This document shows positions 1-10,447 of a stretch of DNA of 64,000 nucleotides, one piece after another (the first letter of the stretch is position 1; every line of letters begins with the position of its first letter). Where the stretch lies: positions 64,429,850 through 64,493,849 of the forward strand of contig CM075770.1 of the NCBI GenBank assembly GCA_037974665.1. The letters are read 5' to 3'. The position numbers and the translations under genes were made by a program. A model generated the notes under the pieces. That model worked only from the letters and a program-made list of their open reading frames with translations, ran no database searches and was not told the origin of the DNA. The stretch is from Ehretia macrophylla. Lineage: Eukaryota; Streptophyta; Magnoliopsida; Boraginales; Ehretiaceae.

Positions 1-255
1 TCCAAAGAACTTTCCCGGCTCGTGCCTCAGAAATTTCTCTAGCTGGTTATTCTCAACTCTGTACCCCTGTCCACCAGGATTAGCTTGATTACCCTGGGGA
101 GTATTCTGGTCCTGCCTTTGCTCATCTAGTACCTGTGTCATGCGGTCTACTGCAGTAGTCATGGTAGCCATAAACTGCTCAGGCAACGGCTGCTGACCCT
201 GTTCTGCTGCCTATTCATCTGATCCTATACCTTGAGTACCACGACGTGGCGGCAT
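1..255 (-). pseudogene. gag N-terminal fragment of T1, with premature stop
   Basis: Reading leftwards from the ATG at 255-253, the frame begins MPPRRGTQGIGSDE and then meets an in-frame TAG at 213-211. After the stop it stays open to the window edge through a Gln- and Asn-rich stretch and a segment ending HEPGKFFG, which resembles the start of the retrotransposon capsid domain. Gag would form the cytoplasmic virus-like particle. The stop at codon 15 fits a C-to-T change in a CAG codon, so this copy is probably dead. The start is chosen because it is the first ATG after the primer site and leader. The C-terminus, zinc knuckle and pol lie outside. Confidence 0.8.
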
Positions 256-547
256 AGTAGCAACTCACAATAGCTGGCAACATTTAAAAGCAGTTTATAG
301 ATAGAAATATAACACATAAGATTAGATAACACTCAAGTCAATAACAATCCAATATTCTATCACACAATTCACATAAGACAAGTTTAACTTGCCAAACTAT
401 TTCACTTAAACACATAAACATTCCAAGTTCACAAAGTCATGCTAGAACATTTTCTTTTCACTTAGCAATCATTCATAAACACTTTAGCATTTTAGACCTT
501 TACCCCACAGACCGAGAATCATATCCCGGCTCATGCAAGACTATCAT
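256..547 (-). other. T1 untranslated leader
   Basis: Non-coding AT-rich leader between primer site and gag. Its primer-site-proximal part (an AGCCGGG motif followed by CTCGGTCTGT) is also present next to the primer sites of L, which links the two families. Confidence 0.6.
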
Positions 548-559
548 GCTCTGATACCA
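548..559 (-). promoter_or_regulatory. T1 primer binding site (initiator-Met tRNA type)
   Basis: Minus strand reads TGGTATCAGAGC, the usual plant initiator-Met tRNA primer site, 8 bases inside the LTR end at 568. Confidence 0.9.
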
Positions 560-567
560 CCTAAAGA

Positions 568-2851
568 TGTCACGCCCCGACCCGAGCCGGCAAAATGCCA
601 AGCCCGGACCCGACACACGGACGGAGTCTCCTCTGTACCGCGGACGATCCGAAAACCCTAAAAACAATATAATACTTGCGAAAGCCATAAAATAATCAAA
701 ACAGCCAACTTTCTATAAAACATACATTTCTTATTATCCAACTTTCCAAACCAAAAATGGTATGCATACTACACAAGTACTTATGCCACTAAACCATTAG
801 ACATTAGCATGCATTTCTTCACTAGTCATCCGAGTATAAGTTTACAATTTACAAACTTTAATCCATTACAACATAAGACCATTAAAGGTCTCAACTAGAA
901 AATATATATACAAGGTTACAAGCCTCAAAATTAAGCATCCTTCACGCAATATACATAACAACAAGGTTTGCACAAAACTGGTAACCAACCACCAGCAAAG
1001 CAGGTAAGTGCTATCACGGAAACACCTCCACCTGCTCCTCCTCCTCAATTACCTCGAGAGGGTCTGCCTCAACTACTCCTGTAAAAACATAGTATAGAGA
1101 GGAATGAGCAAAAACTATTGCTCAGCGAGGGCAATTGGTCTCAAGGACGGAGATGAGAGGAGTATACAATGCAATTAGCCAAGCAATACATACAAAACAT
1201 ATAAAGATACATCCAAAGCCAACAATAAAGGAAGGCAAGTATTTAAAGCTGCAAACACTCAATGAAAGGATACGATACTCTTTTCACGAACCACTTTCAA
1301 ACACGAATTCGATGACAACGCGCCGGCCCAAAACCACCTTATAACACCAGTTTGGAATACTCCGGAAGTATCCATCAATTCTACGACCCAAATCTCCCTG
1401 GGAGGCAACCCAAGCGAGAAAGGGAATAGCAGCGGAGCTAGAGCAACCAACACTGGCAACCCAAGGCTACCCAGAGAGGCCCATCACTCATGCGCGAGAC
1501 ACTATGCAATGCAAGACTCGATACAAGGCGATAAACAAGCGATAAAGCCACACGTGGGAGAATAACAAAGTAGGTTACTCTCGCACGCAATAGCAGCAAT
1601 TTGATAAGCAATTCAATCCAAAACAACTCAAACAAGTAATTCAAGTAATTCTAAGCATTCTATAAGCATAAAGACAAGTAAACACACAAAAACACAAATC
1701 GGCCCCAACTATCAAAATGCTACCATTTCCAAACGAGTCACGAGTTCTGGAAACCGACTTCGCCAAACCTCCTAGGTCACCATAAGGCACGTCTAAAGAC
1801 CCCAAAACCATACTTTACCCTAGAACTCGCGCAAAGCCCCAATTTCTCCCTTTCTCGTTTGAACTACAACTACAACAACCAAACACCCAAGCAATGCCAT
1901 AATCGCACCAAAAGTGCTTCCATGGCTTCCCGAAGCAATGCCAACACGCAAAACGAGGAAATGCAAAAGTCGACCGAAACGACCCCGACTTTCCCAAAGG
2001 CTTAATTCTCGTTTTTTCCTCTACGCAACCCAAACAAACCACACATTTTAGCATTCTAGCATACCTAGCACGTTTCTACATCAACGGAAAGCATAACAGC
2101 GCAACTTCAACGTTTCAAGGTTTTACTATTCATAAAACACTATTCATTCCACGATTCAAGTTGCAATCACAACATTTAACCGCAGAAAATGTTACAAAGC
2201 CATAAATACATGTTCTACAAATGCTAAGGAACATTTTAGAAGCATCAAATCGCTTTAAATAATGATCTACGGATAAATCTAAAAATTTGACAAAGTTAAC
2301 TAACACAACGTATAAATGCGCAAATAACATGCTTCCCTCACCTTAGGTACTCCTAGTCGCTAGGAAAACAATGTTGGTTGCCTCGGAAATCACCCCGCAC
2401 GAGCACATGCGAAGATTGATCGTTTGGAAGTTGAAAGGTTTTTTTTTTCCTCTCTAAAGCTCTCGGCCTGCACTGACTGTTTGCTGCTGTTTTTCTTCTT
2501 ATTTTGCTTAGTTAATTGCTTAATTAAGGGTCAAAAGGTCAAAGGGTCAAAGGTCCAAGGTCAAACCACTTAAAACTTGGTCAAATGGCCCTATTTCGCG
2601 CGTTTTAAAGCCGTTTCAGCTAAGGTAAGTTAAATTAAAGCTAGCAACATTTAAAATATAAAATTTAAGTCATCTAAATACTAGTTTCACTATTTGCTGA
2701 GGACTGAAAATCGTTCTCTAGCTACCGCTCCTTAAATGCAATGCACGTTGCGTCGGCGAGAAAGTAATAATTAATTCACAAAGAATTTAAGGAAATAAAA
2801 TTTTTAAAATAATAAACAAAGAAAATTCACATTCCGGGCTCGGGTATTACA
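568..2851 (-). repeat. T1 5' LTR (2284 bp)
   Basis: On the minus strand it starts TGTAATACCCGAGCCCGG and ends GGGGCGTGACA, the TG...CA ends of an LTR. It carries the conserved hairpin at 1558-1582, the conserved LTR module around 1259-1515 (including GTATCCTTT on the minus strand) and a TTGACC cluster near its U3 start (2529-2584). Small open frames inside it are not similar to known proteins and are not called as genes. Confidence 0.88.
2529..2584 (-). promoter_or_regulatory. Cluster of five TTGACC (W-box-like) motifs in T1 U3
   Basis: GGTCAA on the plus strand (TTGACC on the sense strand) occurs at 2529, 2537, 2545, 2559 and 2579. TTGAC[C/T] is the known core bound by plant WRKY factors. 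The position in U3 suggests an enhancer, which is an inference. Confidence 0.5.
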
Positions 2852-4046
2852 TTTTCAACATCATTTTCCTAGCTAAACTTACCTCGAACATACTGGTCAG
2901 AGAGCTGTCAACAATTTCGACTTCACCTAGCATCATTTTCAAGCCAAGATCTTGCCATGCATGGTAGTTTAAGCTTATGAACGACCATATAGCTCAAGTA
3001 CAGAAGCAAATACACACATTTATAAGCATGCATGTGAATTTTTGAAGAGTTTTCAAAAGGTTTTAACCCTCACCTTTGCAATCAACCCAAAAAATGCTCA
3101 AAACCTTGTTGAAGCTCAAATCTCTTCTTCTTCTTGCTTAGCCGAGATTCCAACTAGCTTTTCTCTATTTTTCCTAGCTTAGTGATCAATCTCTTAGCAC
3201 ATTCATGAGGGTAGAACAAGAAGAAAAGAAATGGAAGCGTAAAAACTCACCAAGGGCGAAAATGGTGACTCAAAATGCTAGCATGTATGTTTCTTGCATC
3301 CTAGCTTGCTTGGGTGAGTTTCTTTGCTTGTGGTTTGTCTTGATGCACCATAGGATGATGAAGATGAGCTAAGAGGTGGAGAGAACTCAGCCAAAACCGA
3401 AATGGTGAGAGAGAGTGAGAGGGAGAGAGAGATAATGTGAGGAAAGTGAGAGAAATGAGAGAAAAATGAGGCTTTTGCAAAAGTTGATGCATATGTTGGC
3501 CTTGGGCATGCAAAAATTCAGATTTGTGTCATCTTTTGAATTGTTTTAACATGTGTGTAAGAGAATGTTGGGTATTTAGGGATTTTAGGTAGAATAGAAT
3601 ATAGGATATGTTTAGAGGTTTGTGAGATTTTGTCTTGTAGTGAGTTTAAAATATAATATTTAGGTGTTAGTGGATTTTGTAGAGATTTGAATTAGGATTA
3701 AAATATTGGTTAGTGGATTGTGTAGGATTATTTTAGTGTCTAGTGCTTTGTGTAGGATTCTTTCTTGATTAACGTGGTGGCATGGATTCCTAGGTCTAGG
3801 ACACGAATTACGAGGTAGACACGAACTACGAGGTAAGACACAAACTACGAGGTACATCACATATTTCAAGACTAAGGCACATACTTCAAGATTAGTGCAC
3901 GGATTCTAATGCAAATGCACGCAAATCAAGGCATTACTCTATATCTAGGTTAAGGTATGCAGTTCAAGGTTAGGGCACACGAAACGAGATAACACACGTA
4001 CATCGAGGTCAGGGCACGTATTTCGAGGTACCGCACGTGAGTCGGG
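2852..4046 (-). repeat. M LTR, distal segment (interrupted LTR of a P-family element)
   Basis: Reverse complement of the P-family LTR: it matches P's 3' LTR from the U3 repeats through about 33810. It holds the tail of the roughly 20-bp ACGTG-containing repeats (3780-4046) and a GA-rich tract (3406-3432) matching the CT-rich tract at 33223-33263. The Athila-like element enters at 4047 and T1 at 2852. The five bases before the Athila insertion are TCGGG. The rest of M is presumed left of the window. Confidence 0.8.
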
Positions 4047-4441
4047 TGATGTGACTGTATTTGCAGCACTCAAACCATGGTATTTGTACTACATTTGCAT
4101 CTTAACTCTGGAATAAATGCAACACTTTGATACTTTCGATGCAATGTAGGAAAATACTAAAAAGTGAAGAATCAGGCCCGAAATGATCCAAATTGCAAGT
4201 CAAGAAGTAAGAATGGGAAAGCATGAGAAGCGGTTGAAGAATGAAGCTCATAGAAAAGAAACTTGGCTGAAACTAGAACGAAATCGGACTCGGAACATTG
4301 ACCCAGATGATCTCAAATAGTGACCCATGTCCGTTTTTGGCAAATCATATCAGTTATTCGGGTAGAAACAGCATTCTGAGCACAACGCAGCACCTTAGTC
4401 CTGCGCGCGGCGTGATTTAAGCCAAATTCCATCGTTTGGAG

Positions 4442-4543
4442 GGTCAAAACAGTGAAAAACGCCCAAAAATGCTGCGGTCAACAATCTGGTCAAAGTCAAC
4501 AAACGAAAAAAAGTCAACTATTTCAGAATTTTGCCTATAAATA
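4442..4543 (+). promoter_or_regulatory. Athila LTR promoter: five TTGAC-type boxes plus TATA box
   Basis: TATAAATA at 4536-4543 is a good TATA box. Just upstream, GGTCAA or AGTCAA (TTGAC[C/T] on the other strand) occurs at 4442, 4476, 4488, 4494 and 4512. Transcription would start roughly 30 bases after the TATA box, setting the U3/R boundary near 4570 (inference). Confidence 0.65.
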
Positions 4544-4669
4544 GAGCTTCAACCCTTTGAGAATTCTTGAGTTAATTTTGGAGTATTATCAATATTTTTG
4601 ATATAATTCCGAGTTAATTCTATTTAGTTTTAAATTTTAGTTTTAGTTAATTAAGTAGTAGAAGAATAC

Positions 4670-4871
4670 GGGGGAAGTCCCGCCTAGGTAGCTCTTATTC
4701 GGGGAAATTTTGCCCGACTAGCTACTTTTAGGGGGAAGTCCGACCCAAGTTGTTATTATCCGGGGGAGGTTCTGCCCGAATAGCTTTTAATAGGAAAGCT
4801 CTTATTCGGGGGAAACTCATCCCTAATAGTTCTTATTCGGGAGAAATTAGCTCCGCCCGAATAGCTATTTT
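4670..4871 (+). repeat. 31-bp minisatellite in Athila LTR R/U5
   Basis: About six imperfect units built on GGGGGAA, then GCCCGAATAGC and TCTTATTC, immediately downstream of the inferred transcription start. The same tract is in the right LTR at 13625-13825. Confidence 0.75.
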
Positions 4872-5211
4872 GCGTCGGACCTCTGCTCAAATTTCGAGAA
4901 TCAGAAATATGCGTTCGTCAATATGGGGGAGCCTTTCTTGACTCTATTTTATTTACATAACTTGTATTCATTTATGTCTGAGTAGATTGATATCTAGTGG
5001 TGAATATTGTAAATGATGGTATTTTAATATATGGTCTCGGATATAGTTTATTCAATTCATATTGCAATGTATGGCTTGTTTTAATTAAGTATTTCATACG
5101 TAATGCTTTTAAGTAGACGTTATGATTGCTTTACTTTCGCTTCATAAATATTATACTTGTAGTTAATATTATGAATGCATTACTTTAGTGCCATATAATT
5201 GTTTTAATCGT

Positions 5212-5266
5212 GAGTCTATAGGTTGTACCATAGACTCCATGAAACTATAGGTTGTACCATAGTTTC
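5212..5266 (+). other. Twin hairpins with compensatory stems (Athila LTR)
   Basis: Hairpin 1 (5212-5237): arms GAGTCTAT and ATAGACTC. Hairpin 2 (5241-5266): arms GAAACTAT and ATAGTTTC. Both enclose the same AGGTTGTACC, in which GGT can also pair with ACC. Two stem positions differ between the hairpins and both are changed on both arms. Repeated in the right LTR at 14167-14221. Confidence 0.8.
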
Positions 5267-5738
5267 TATCTGTAAGGTTAATTCCTTAGTTTAGTTTGCC
5301 TTGTTGTACTTGGTTAAGATAAGCTAAGTAGATTAACTAGGTCTATAGCTGTTAGCGTAACCGGGTGTATGCTTGTAGCTTAAACACTTGTAGAATTTGA
5401 TAAACTAGATATCGAGCTTATATTAATTGCCTCATTTACATGTTCAAACCCTTAGATCCCCACCTCTCGTATTCCACTAATACTTAGTATAACTTAGATA
5501 ATTTAGTTAGTTTAATTTAGTTTACATTTCTCGCACGATACTCAAATCCACCTTGCGATTTGTCACTTAAGCGGTTTAATATTTTCACACTACTTCACTA
5601 ACTTAACTAAACGAGCTTCCCTATAGTACGATTCCACACTCAAAGTACACTACACTACAAAGATCCGAGCACTTGTGGGTATTTTAACTTGGTTATTTTG
5701 CGCACATTTTAAGGCACAACCCGATCGCATCAAGTTTT

Positions 5739-5756
5739 TGGCGCTGTTGTCGGGGA
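5739..5756 (+). promoter_or_regulatory. Athila primer binding site (tRNA-Asp type)
   Basis: TGGCGCTGTTGTCGGGGA, six bases after the LTR end. It resembles the tRNA-Asp-complementary site known from Athila elements, with two apparent C-to-T changes. Confidence 0.8.
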
Positions 5757-5822
5757 GCATGTTATAGATTAGTTTTTGATAAAAGTCATTGTGAACTTGT
5801 TTAAGTGTTTATTTTATCTGTT

Positions 5823-5895
5823 TTATTTAAAAATAAAATAAAAAAATAAAAAATAAATAAATAAAAAATAAATAAATAATAAATAAATAAAATAA

Positions 5896-5948
<53 letters not shown>

Positions 5949-6062
5949 AAAAAATATTTTTATTTTTTAAAAAAATTATTTTTATTTTTATTATTTTTAA
6001 AAAAAAAAAATATTTATTTATTTATTTATTTTTTAAAAAAAATTTAAAAAATTAAAATTTTA
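5823..6062 (+). repeat. AT-only low-complexity tract with (TA)n
   Basis: AAAT/AAATA-type repeats, a (TA)n run at about 5900-5945, then T- and A-rich repeats, lying in the Athila leader before gag. Likely a microsatellite expansion. I see no coding content. Confidence 0.9.
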
Positions 6063-6202
6063 AGAATTTTGATTGATTGGAAAATGAGTCATTTTAATGA
6101 TTCATCGGATCAATGAGCTTTTATCTATTACTGCTTGTAAAGTATATTAGTATTTTTTAATCTTGTAATTTTATTTCGTATTTAAAGTTTATAAGTCGTT
6201 GT

Positions 6203-6664
6203 ATGCCCGGGCGTCGTTCTTTGGATCCAGAACTCACCCCATTTGATCCTGAGCTCGAGAAAAATTTGCGTGGGAAATTAAAATTCCCAATGGCAGATCA
6301 AGAAGTAAATATCCCGCCTCTTCCTATAGCTCAGCCTGTTAATCAACCTATGAACCAACCGATGACTTTACGTCAACATTTTTCACCAGGTGATTTTGAC
6401 CCTGAATTAGCCATAGCCGCACCGGCCCTTGGCAATATAAATTGTGAGCTCAAAACAGGGACTATTTCAATGCTTCCTTCCTTCTATGGGAAAAGCAATG
6501 AAAATCCTCACGCTCACATCGTGCAATTCATTGAAGCATGCACAACGCTTCACATTCATAATGTGAGCCGTGAAAATATTCACCTGCGTCTGTTTCCCAT
6601 TTCATTGAAAGATAAAGCCAAACAATGGCTAAATCATCTAGACGCAAGAGTGATCACTTCTTAG
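6203..6664 (+). pseudogene. Athila gag, N-terminal segment
   Basis: First 153 residues of gag from MPGRRSLDPE. The segment around SMLPSFYGKSNENPHAHI and LFPISLKDKAKQWL is the typical Athila capsid core. It ends at a TAG (6662-6664), where the following codons continue the same protein in the same frame (GELIQKF), so this is a point-mutation stop, most simply a Trp codon hit by G-to-A. Gag would form the particle. This is the first ATG in frame after the leader. Confidence 0.88.
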
Positions 6665-6952
6665 GGAGAACTTATTCAGAAATTTTTACATAGGTTCTTC
6701 CCAATGGCTAAGACTACTACTCTGCGAACAGGCATCATGACATTCGCACAATCAGACTTAGAGCCATTTCATGAATCGTGGGAAAAGTTTAACGATCTTA
6801 AGAATCAGTGTCCTCATCATGGGTTTGATCGTCCCGAACTCTTGCATTATTTCTTCAAAGGTCTTACCCCTCATAATAAGATGATAGTTAATGCAATGAG
6901 CAATGGAGGTTTCTATAACCTCACAGTGGACGAAGCTTGGAGAAGAATATAA
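6665..6952 (+). pseudogene. Athila gag, middle segment
   Basis: Same frame as the preceding piece. It includes FFPMAKTTTLRTGIMTF, ESWEKFNDLKNQCPHHGF and HYFFKGLTP, the second half of the capsid core. It ends at a TAA (6950-6952), after which the frame again continues. An ATG at 6704 is internal and not a real start. Confidence 0.85.
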
Positions 6953-9535
6953 AATATTGCTGAAGACTCTCTCCAAAACACTGCTGATGACAGAGAGAGT
7001 AAGAACACCCAAAATCTCCAAAAGAGGGCATTGTTTGAAGTTAACTCTAGTTCTAATTCCCAATTGACTGACAAAGTAGATGCCCTAGCTCATCAACTAG
7101 AAAAATACATCTCTCTACCGTCTTATTCTTCTTCAGCTCCTCACATCACGGAAGTACGGACCGCATGCTCTGCAATAGATAACTCTACTCTAGACTGTTC
7201 AATCGGTTCACAATTTCCTGAATTCATGCAAGAACAAATTTGTGCCGCCCAAGGATATACAAGGAATTACAATCCGTATTCTAACACGTATAATCCAGGC
7301 TGGCGAGACAATCCCGCATTTTCGTGGCGACAAGGGAATCAAGAGACTCAGTTTTCTCAACATCAATATCAAAAAAGACAAGGAAACTATGAGCCTCATC
7401 AACAAAGTCAGCAAGGAAATGTTGACAATCGATTCCCTCAACAGCAATATCAGAGGCCACAAAATAATAACCCTCCTGGTTACTATCCAGTCCAACAGGA
7501 CAATCCGTTCAGAACACAACGGAACAATGTCCCTGCTATTCCTCCTGCACAGTCATCATCTGATGACAAATTTGACAAACTTATGCAAATGTTTCAAGTT
7601 CAACAACAGTCTATTGCTAAACTTGAAGGACAAATCGGACAGATGGCCCAAACTTTAAGTAAGAGAGACGAGGGTAAGCTTCTATCTCAGACCGTGGTAA
7701 ATCCACGAGGACAGTGTAGTACTATCCAAACTGAGACAGTACAAGAACAGGCCAAAGCTGTAGTTACCCTTAGGAGTGGGAAAACCATTGATAACCAGGT
7801 TAGAGTAAAGGTTAGGGATGTTCCAGAAGAAATTGAGGAATTAGAAGAATCTGAGATTGAGGTTTTAAGCAAAGATGTTAAAGATTGCCGTACGAATAAA
7901 AACCTAACGGTGGAGCCTATAGTTGAACCATCCTCACGAGCACCTTTTCCCATAGCTCTGTCCCGTCCAAAGTCAACTGATAATCCTAAACAACTCAAGG
8001 TCTTAGAGAATCTGAAAGATATTAAGATCAATTTGCCATTAGTTGAGGTAATACAACAGATTCCAGCCTATGCCAAATTTCTGAAGGATTTATGTGTGAA
8101 AAACAGACGGACCAACTCCATTCCTAAGAAGGTCCGTCTTACTGAAAAGGTTAGCAATATCTGTACTAGAGGACTGCCTCAAAAGTGCAGCGACCCAGGA
8201 GCTTTCACCATTCCATGGTTAATTAATTACCAACGCATAGAAAGTGCCTTTCTAGACTTAGGATCTAGTGTTAACCTCATCCCTCACACAGTCTACCAAA
8301 GGTTAGGTCTTGGAGTGTTAACACCGACTAATGTGACCCTCCAATTGGCAGATAGATCTGAGCGACGACCTCGAGGTGTTGTAGAAGATGTGATCGTTAG
8401 AGTAGGAGAATTCTTATTCCCAGTGGACTTCATTGTGTTAGATATGGACTTAGGCCCTGATAACAAAAATACAACTCCCGTTTTACTAGGCAGACCATTC
8501 CTAGCAACAGCTGATGCTGTTATCTATTATAGGACGGGTATGATAGAACTAACATTTGGGAACATGAGAACTAAGCTAAGGGTTGCTGATGCAGCCAACA
8601 AATTGAATCAAGATGAGGAAGAAGAATGCTTCCATGTTGATACCATTGACTCATGTATAGATGAGTTTGCCCAATTGATTCTAACTCCTAATCAAGAAAT
8701 AGCTGAGTTAGAACGAATTTTGTATGAGTGCGACATTTCTCCTGAAATGGTCGCCTCTGCTTCCATTGTTGTTGATCCAAATAAGGACGATCAAGTAATA
8801 ACTCATTTCCCTGAAGTTTCAGAATGTCCTACAATTGAGTCCCTACCAATTTTAGAACTCAAAACCTTGCCCCAACATCTTAAGTATGCCTACTTAGGAC
8901 CTGATGAGACTTTTCCAGTCATCATTGCCTCATATTTGACTCTCGAGCATGAAGACAGACTGTTAAAAGTCCTAAGTACCCATAAACAGGCGATAGGTTG
9001 GATGATTTCTGACTTGAAAGGCATTGATCCCTCTGTGTGTATGCACAAAATTAATCTCGAGGAAGGAGTTACTCCTTCTCGAGAATTTCAAAGAAGACTA
9101 AACCCAAAGATGGGTGATGTCGTCCATAAGGAGATCATTAAGTTACTTGATGCGGGTATTATATACCCAATTTCTGATAGTCCATGGGTAAGTCCGGTAC
9201 AAGTGGTACCGAATAAATCTGGGATTACTGTGGTTCCGAATGATAAAGGTGAGCTAATTTCTACATGCATCACAACAGGGTGGCGTGTATGCATTGACTA
9301 TAGAAAGCTCAATTCCAAAACAAGGAAAGACTACTTCCCTTTATCCTTTCTTGACCAAGTCCTAGATAGAATAGCCAGACAAGGCTACTACTGCTTTCTA
9401 GATGGGTATTCAAGATATAACCAAATCCTAGTCTTTCCTGAATATCAGGAAAAAACTACCTTCACATGCCCTTATGGGACCTTTGCGTTCCGACGCATGC
9501 CTTTCGGTCTGTGCAATACTCCTGTAACGTTTTAA
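6953..9535 (+). pseudogene. Athila gag C-terminus, protease and RT N-terminal half
   Basis: Continuous frame, open after the ATG at 7031 for 834 residues. Residues about 1-260 are the gag tail with a Gln/Asn/Tyr-rich region and a predicted coiled stretch. The protease centre LDLGSS is near residue 408, followed by the flap-type VLLGRPFLATADA. Reverse transcriptase begins after residue about 660 (VHKEIIKLLDAGIIYPI, then CIDYRKLNS and FLDGYSRYNQI). The frame stops at TAA 9533-9535 inside RT, just after RRMPFGLCN, and resumes in frame. A C-to-T change in a Gln codon would explain the stop. Protease keeps its catalytic Asp. The product would lack half of RT. Confidence 0.88.
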
Positions 9536-10072
9536 AGATGTGTGATGGTTCTCTTCTCAGATATGATCGAAAAGTTCCTGGAAGTCTTCATGGATGAGAT
9601 CTCAGTATTTGGAACTACCTTCGACGAGTGTCTCACACACCTTTCTCTAGTGCTAGACCGATGCGTTGAAATAAATTTGGTTTTAAGTTGGGAAAATAGC
9701 CACTTCATGGTTAGGCAATGTATAGTTCTAGGTCATGTTGTTACACGGGATGGAATCCATGTGGACCCAGCCAAAGTCGAGCTCATAGAAAAGCTTCCCA
9801 CACCCAAGACTGTGCGTGATATCCAATCATTCCTTGGTCACGCCGGTTTTTATCGACGGTTCATCAAGGATTTCAACCATATAGCCCGACCACTCTCTAG
9901 TCTTCTAGCAAATGATACTGAGTTCAAATTTGATGACAAGTGCTCAGAAGCTTTTGAGAAACTTAAATCCTTACTATCCTCTGCTCCTATCATCCAACCT
10001 CCTGACTACAGTCTCCCCTTTGAGATAATATGCGATGCATCAGACTATGCAGTGGGAGCTGTATTAGGATAG
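9536..10072 (+). pseudogene. Athila RT C-terminal half and start of RNase H
   Basis: Same frame as the upstream segment. The RT active-site motif, where two adjacent aspartates (YxDD-like) are expected, reads F-M-D-E at residues 16-19 counted from the ATG at 9542, so the second metal-binding aspartate is replaced by Glu. It continues with LGHVVTRDGI, FLGHAGFYRRFIKDF and the first RNase H aspartate (ICDASDYA). It stops at TAG 10070-10072, then resumes in frame. Confidence 0.87.
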
Positions 10073-10447
10073 CGTAGGGATAAACTACCTAGCGTGATAT
10101 ATTATGCCAACAAAACCTTGGACGATGCACAAAAGAACTATACAACCACTGAAAAGGAATTGATGGCTGTAGTCTTCTCATTGGACAAATTCAGATCTTA
10201 CATCCTAGGATCCAAAGTAATAGTATACACGGACCACGCAGCTTTGCGGTATTTACTGACCAAAAAGGATACAAAGCCCCGTCTAATCCATTGGCTATTA
10301 CGCCTTCAAGAGTTTGACCTTGAGATCAAGGACAAGAAAGGAAGCGATAATTCTGTCGCCGATCATCTATCACATCTTATACGTGATTCTCTTATTGACT
10401 CTTTGCCTTTCAAAGACACGTTCCCTGATGAATGCCATCTCACATAA
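10073..10447 (+). pseudogene. Athila RNase H C-terminal part
   Basis: Same frame. [33 protein letters not shown] and NSVADHLS carry the remaining RNase H acidic residues (Glu in TEKEL, Asp in TDHA, Asp in VADHL). The frame ends at TAA 10445-10447. The integrase follows in another frame, so there is a frameshift close to 10440. Confidence 0.87.

Larger units (their letters stand above)
1..2851 (-). mobile_element. T1: 5' part of a Tekay/Del-like chromovirus LTR retrotransposon
   Basis: Read on the minus strand this is a complete 5' LTR (2851 to 568), an initiator-Met type primer site, a leader and the start of gag, which runs off the left edge. It interrupts the M LTR at position 2852. The five bases 2852-2856 (TTTTC) would be one copy of the target duplication, but the other copy is outside the window. 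The lineage call rests on the primer site, the MPPRR gag start and leader similarity to the other chromovirus-like elements here. Pol is not visible, so the clade remains an inference. Confidence 0.85.
4047..5732 (+). repeat. Athila-like 5' LTR (1686 bp)
   Basis: Left LTR. From 4336 on it matches the right LTR over about 1.4 kb, with scattered, mostly transitional differences. The first 289 bp have no counterpart in the right LTR. Contains a promoter block, a 31-bp minisatellite and twin hairpins. Confidence 0.9.

Noticed and set aside
6758-7063. Minus-strand frames overlapping Athila gag and pol
   Set aside because: Shadows of the sense-strand coding sequence.
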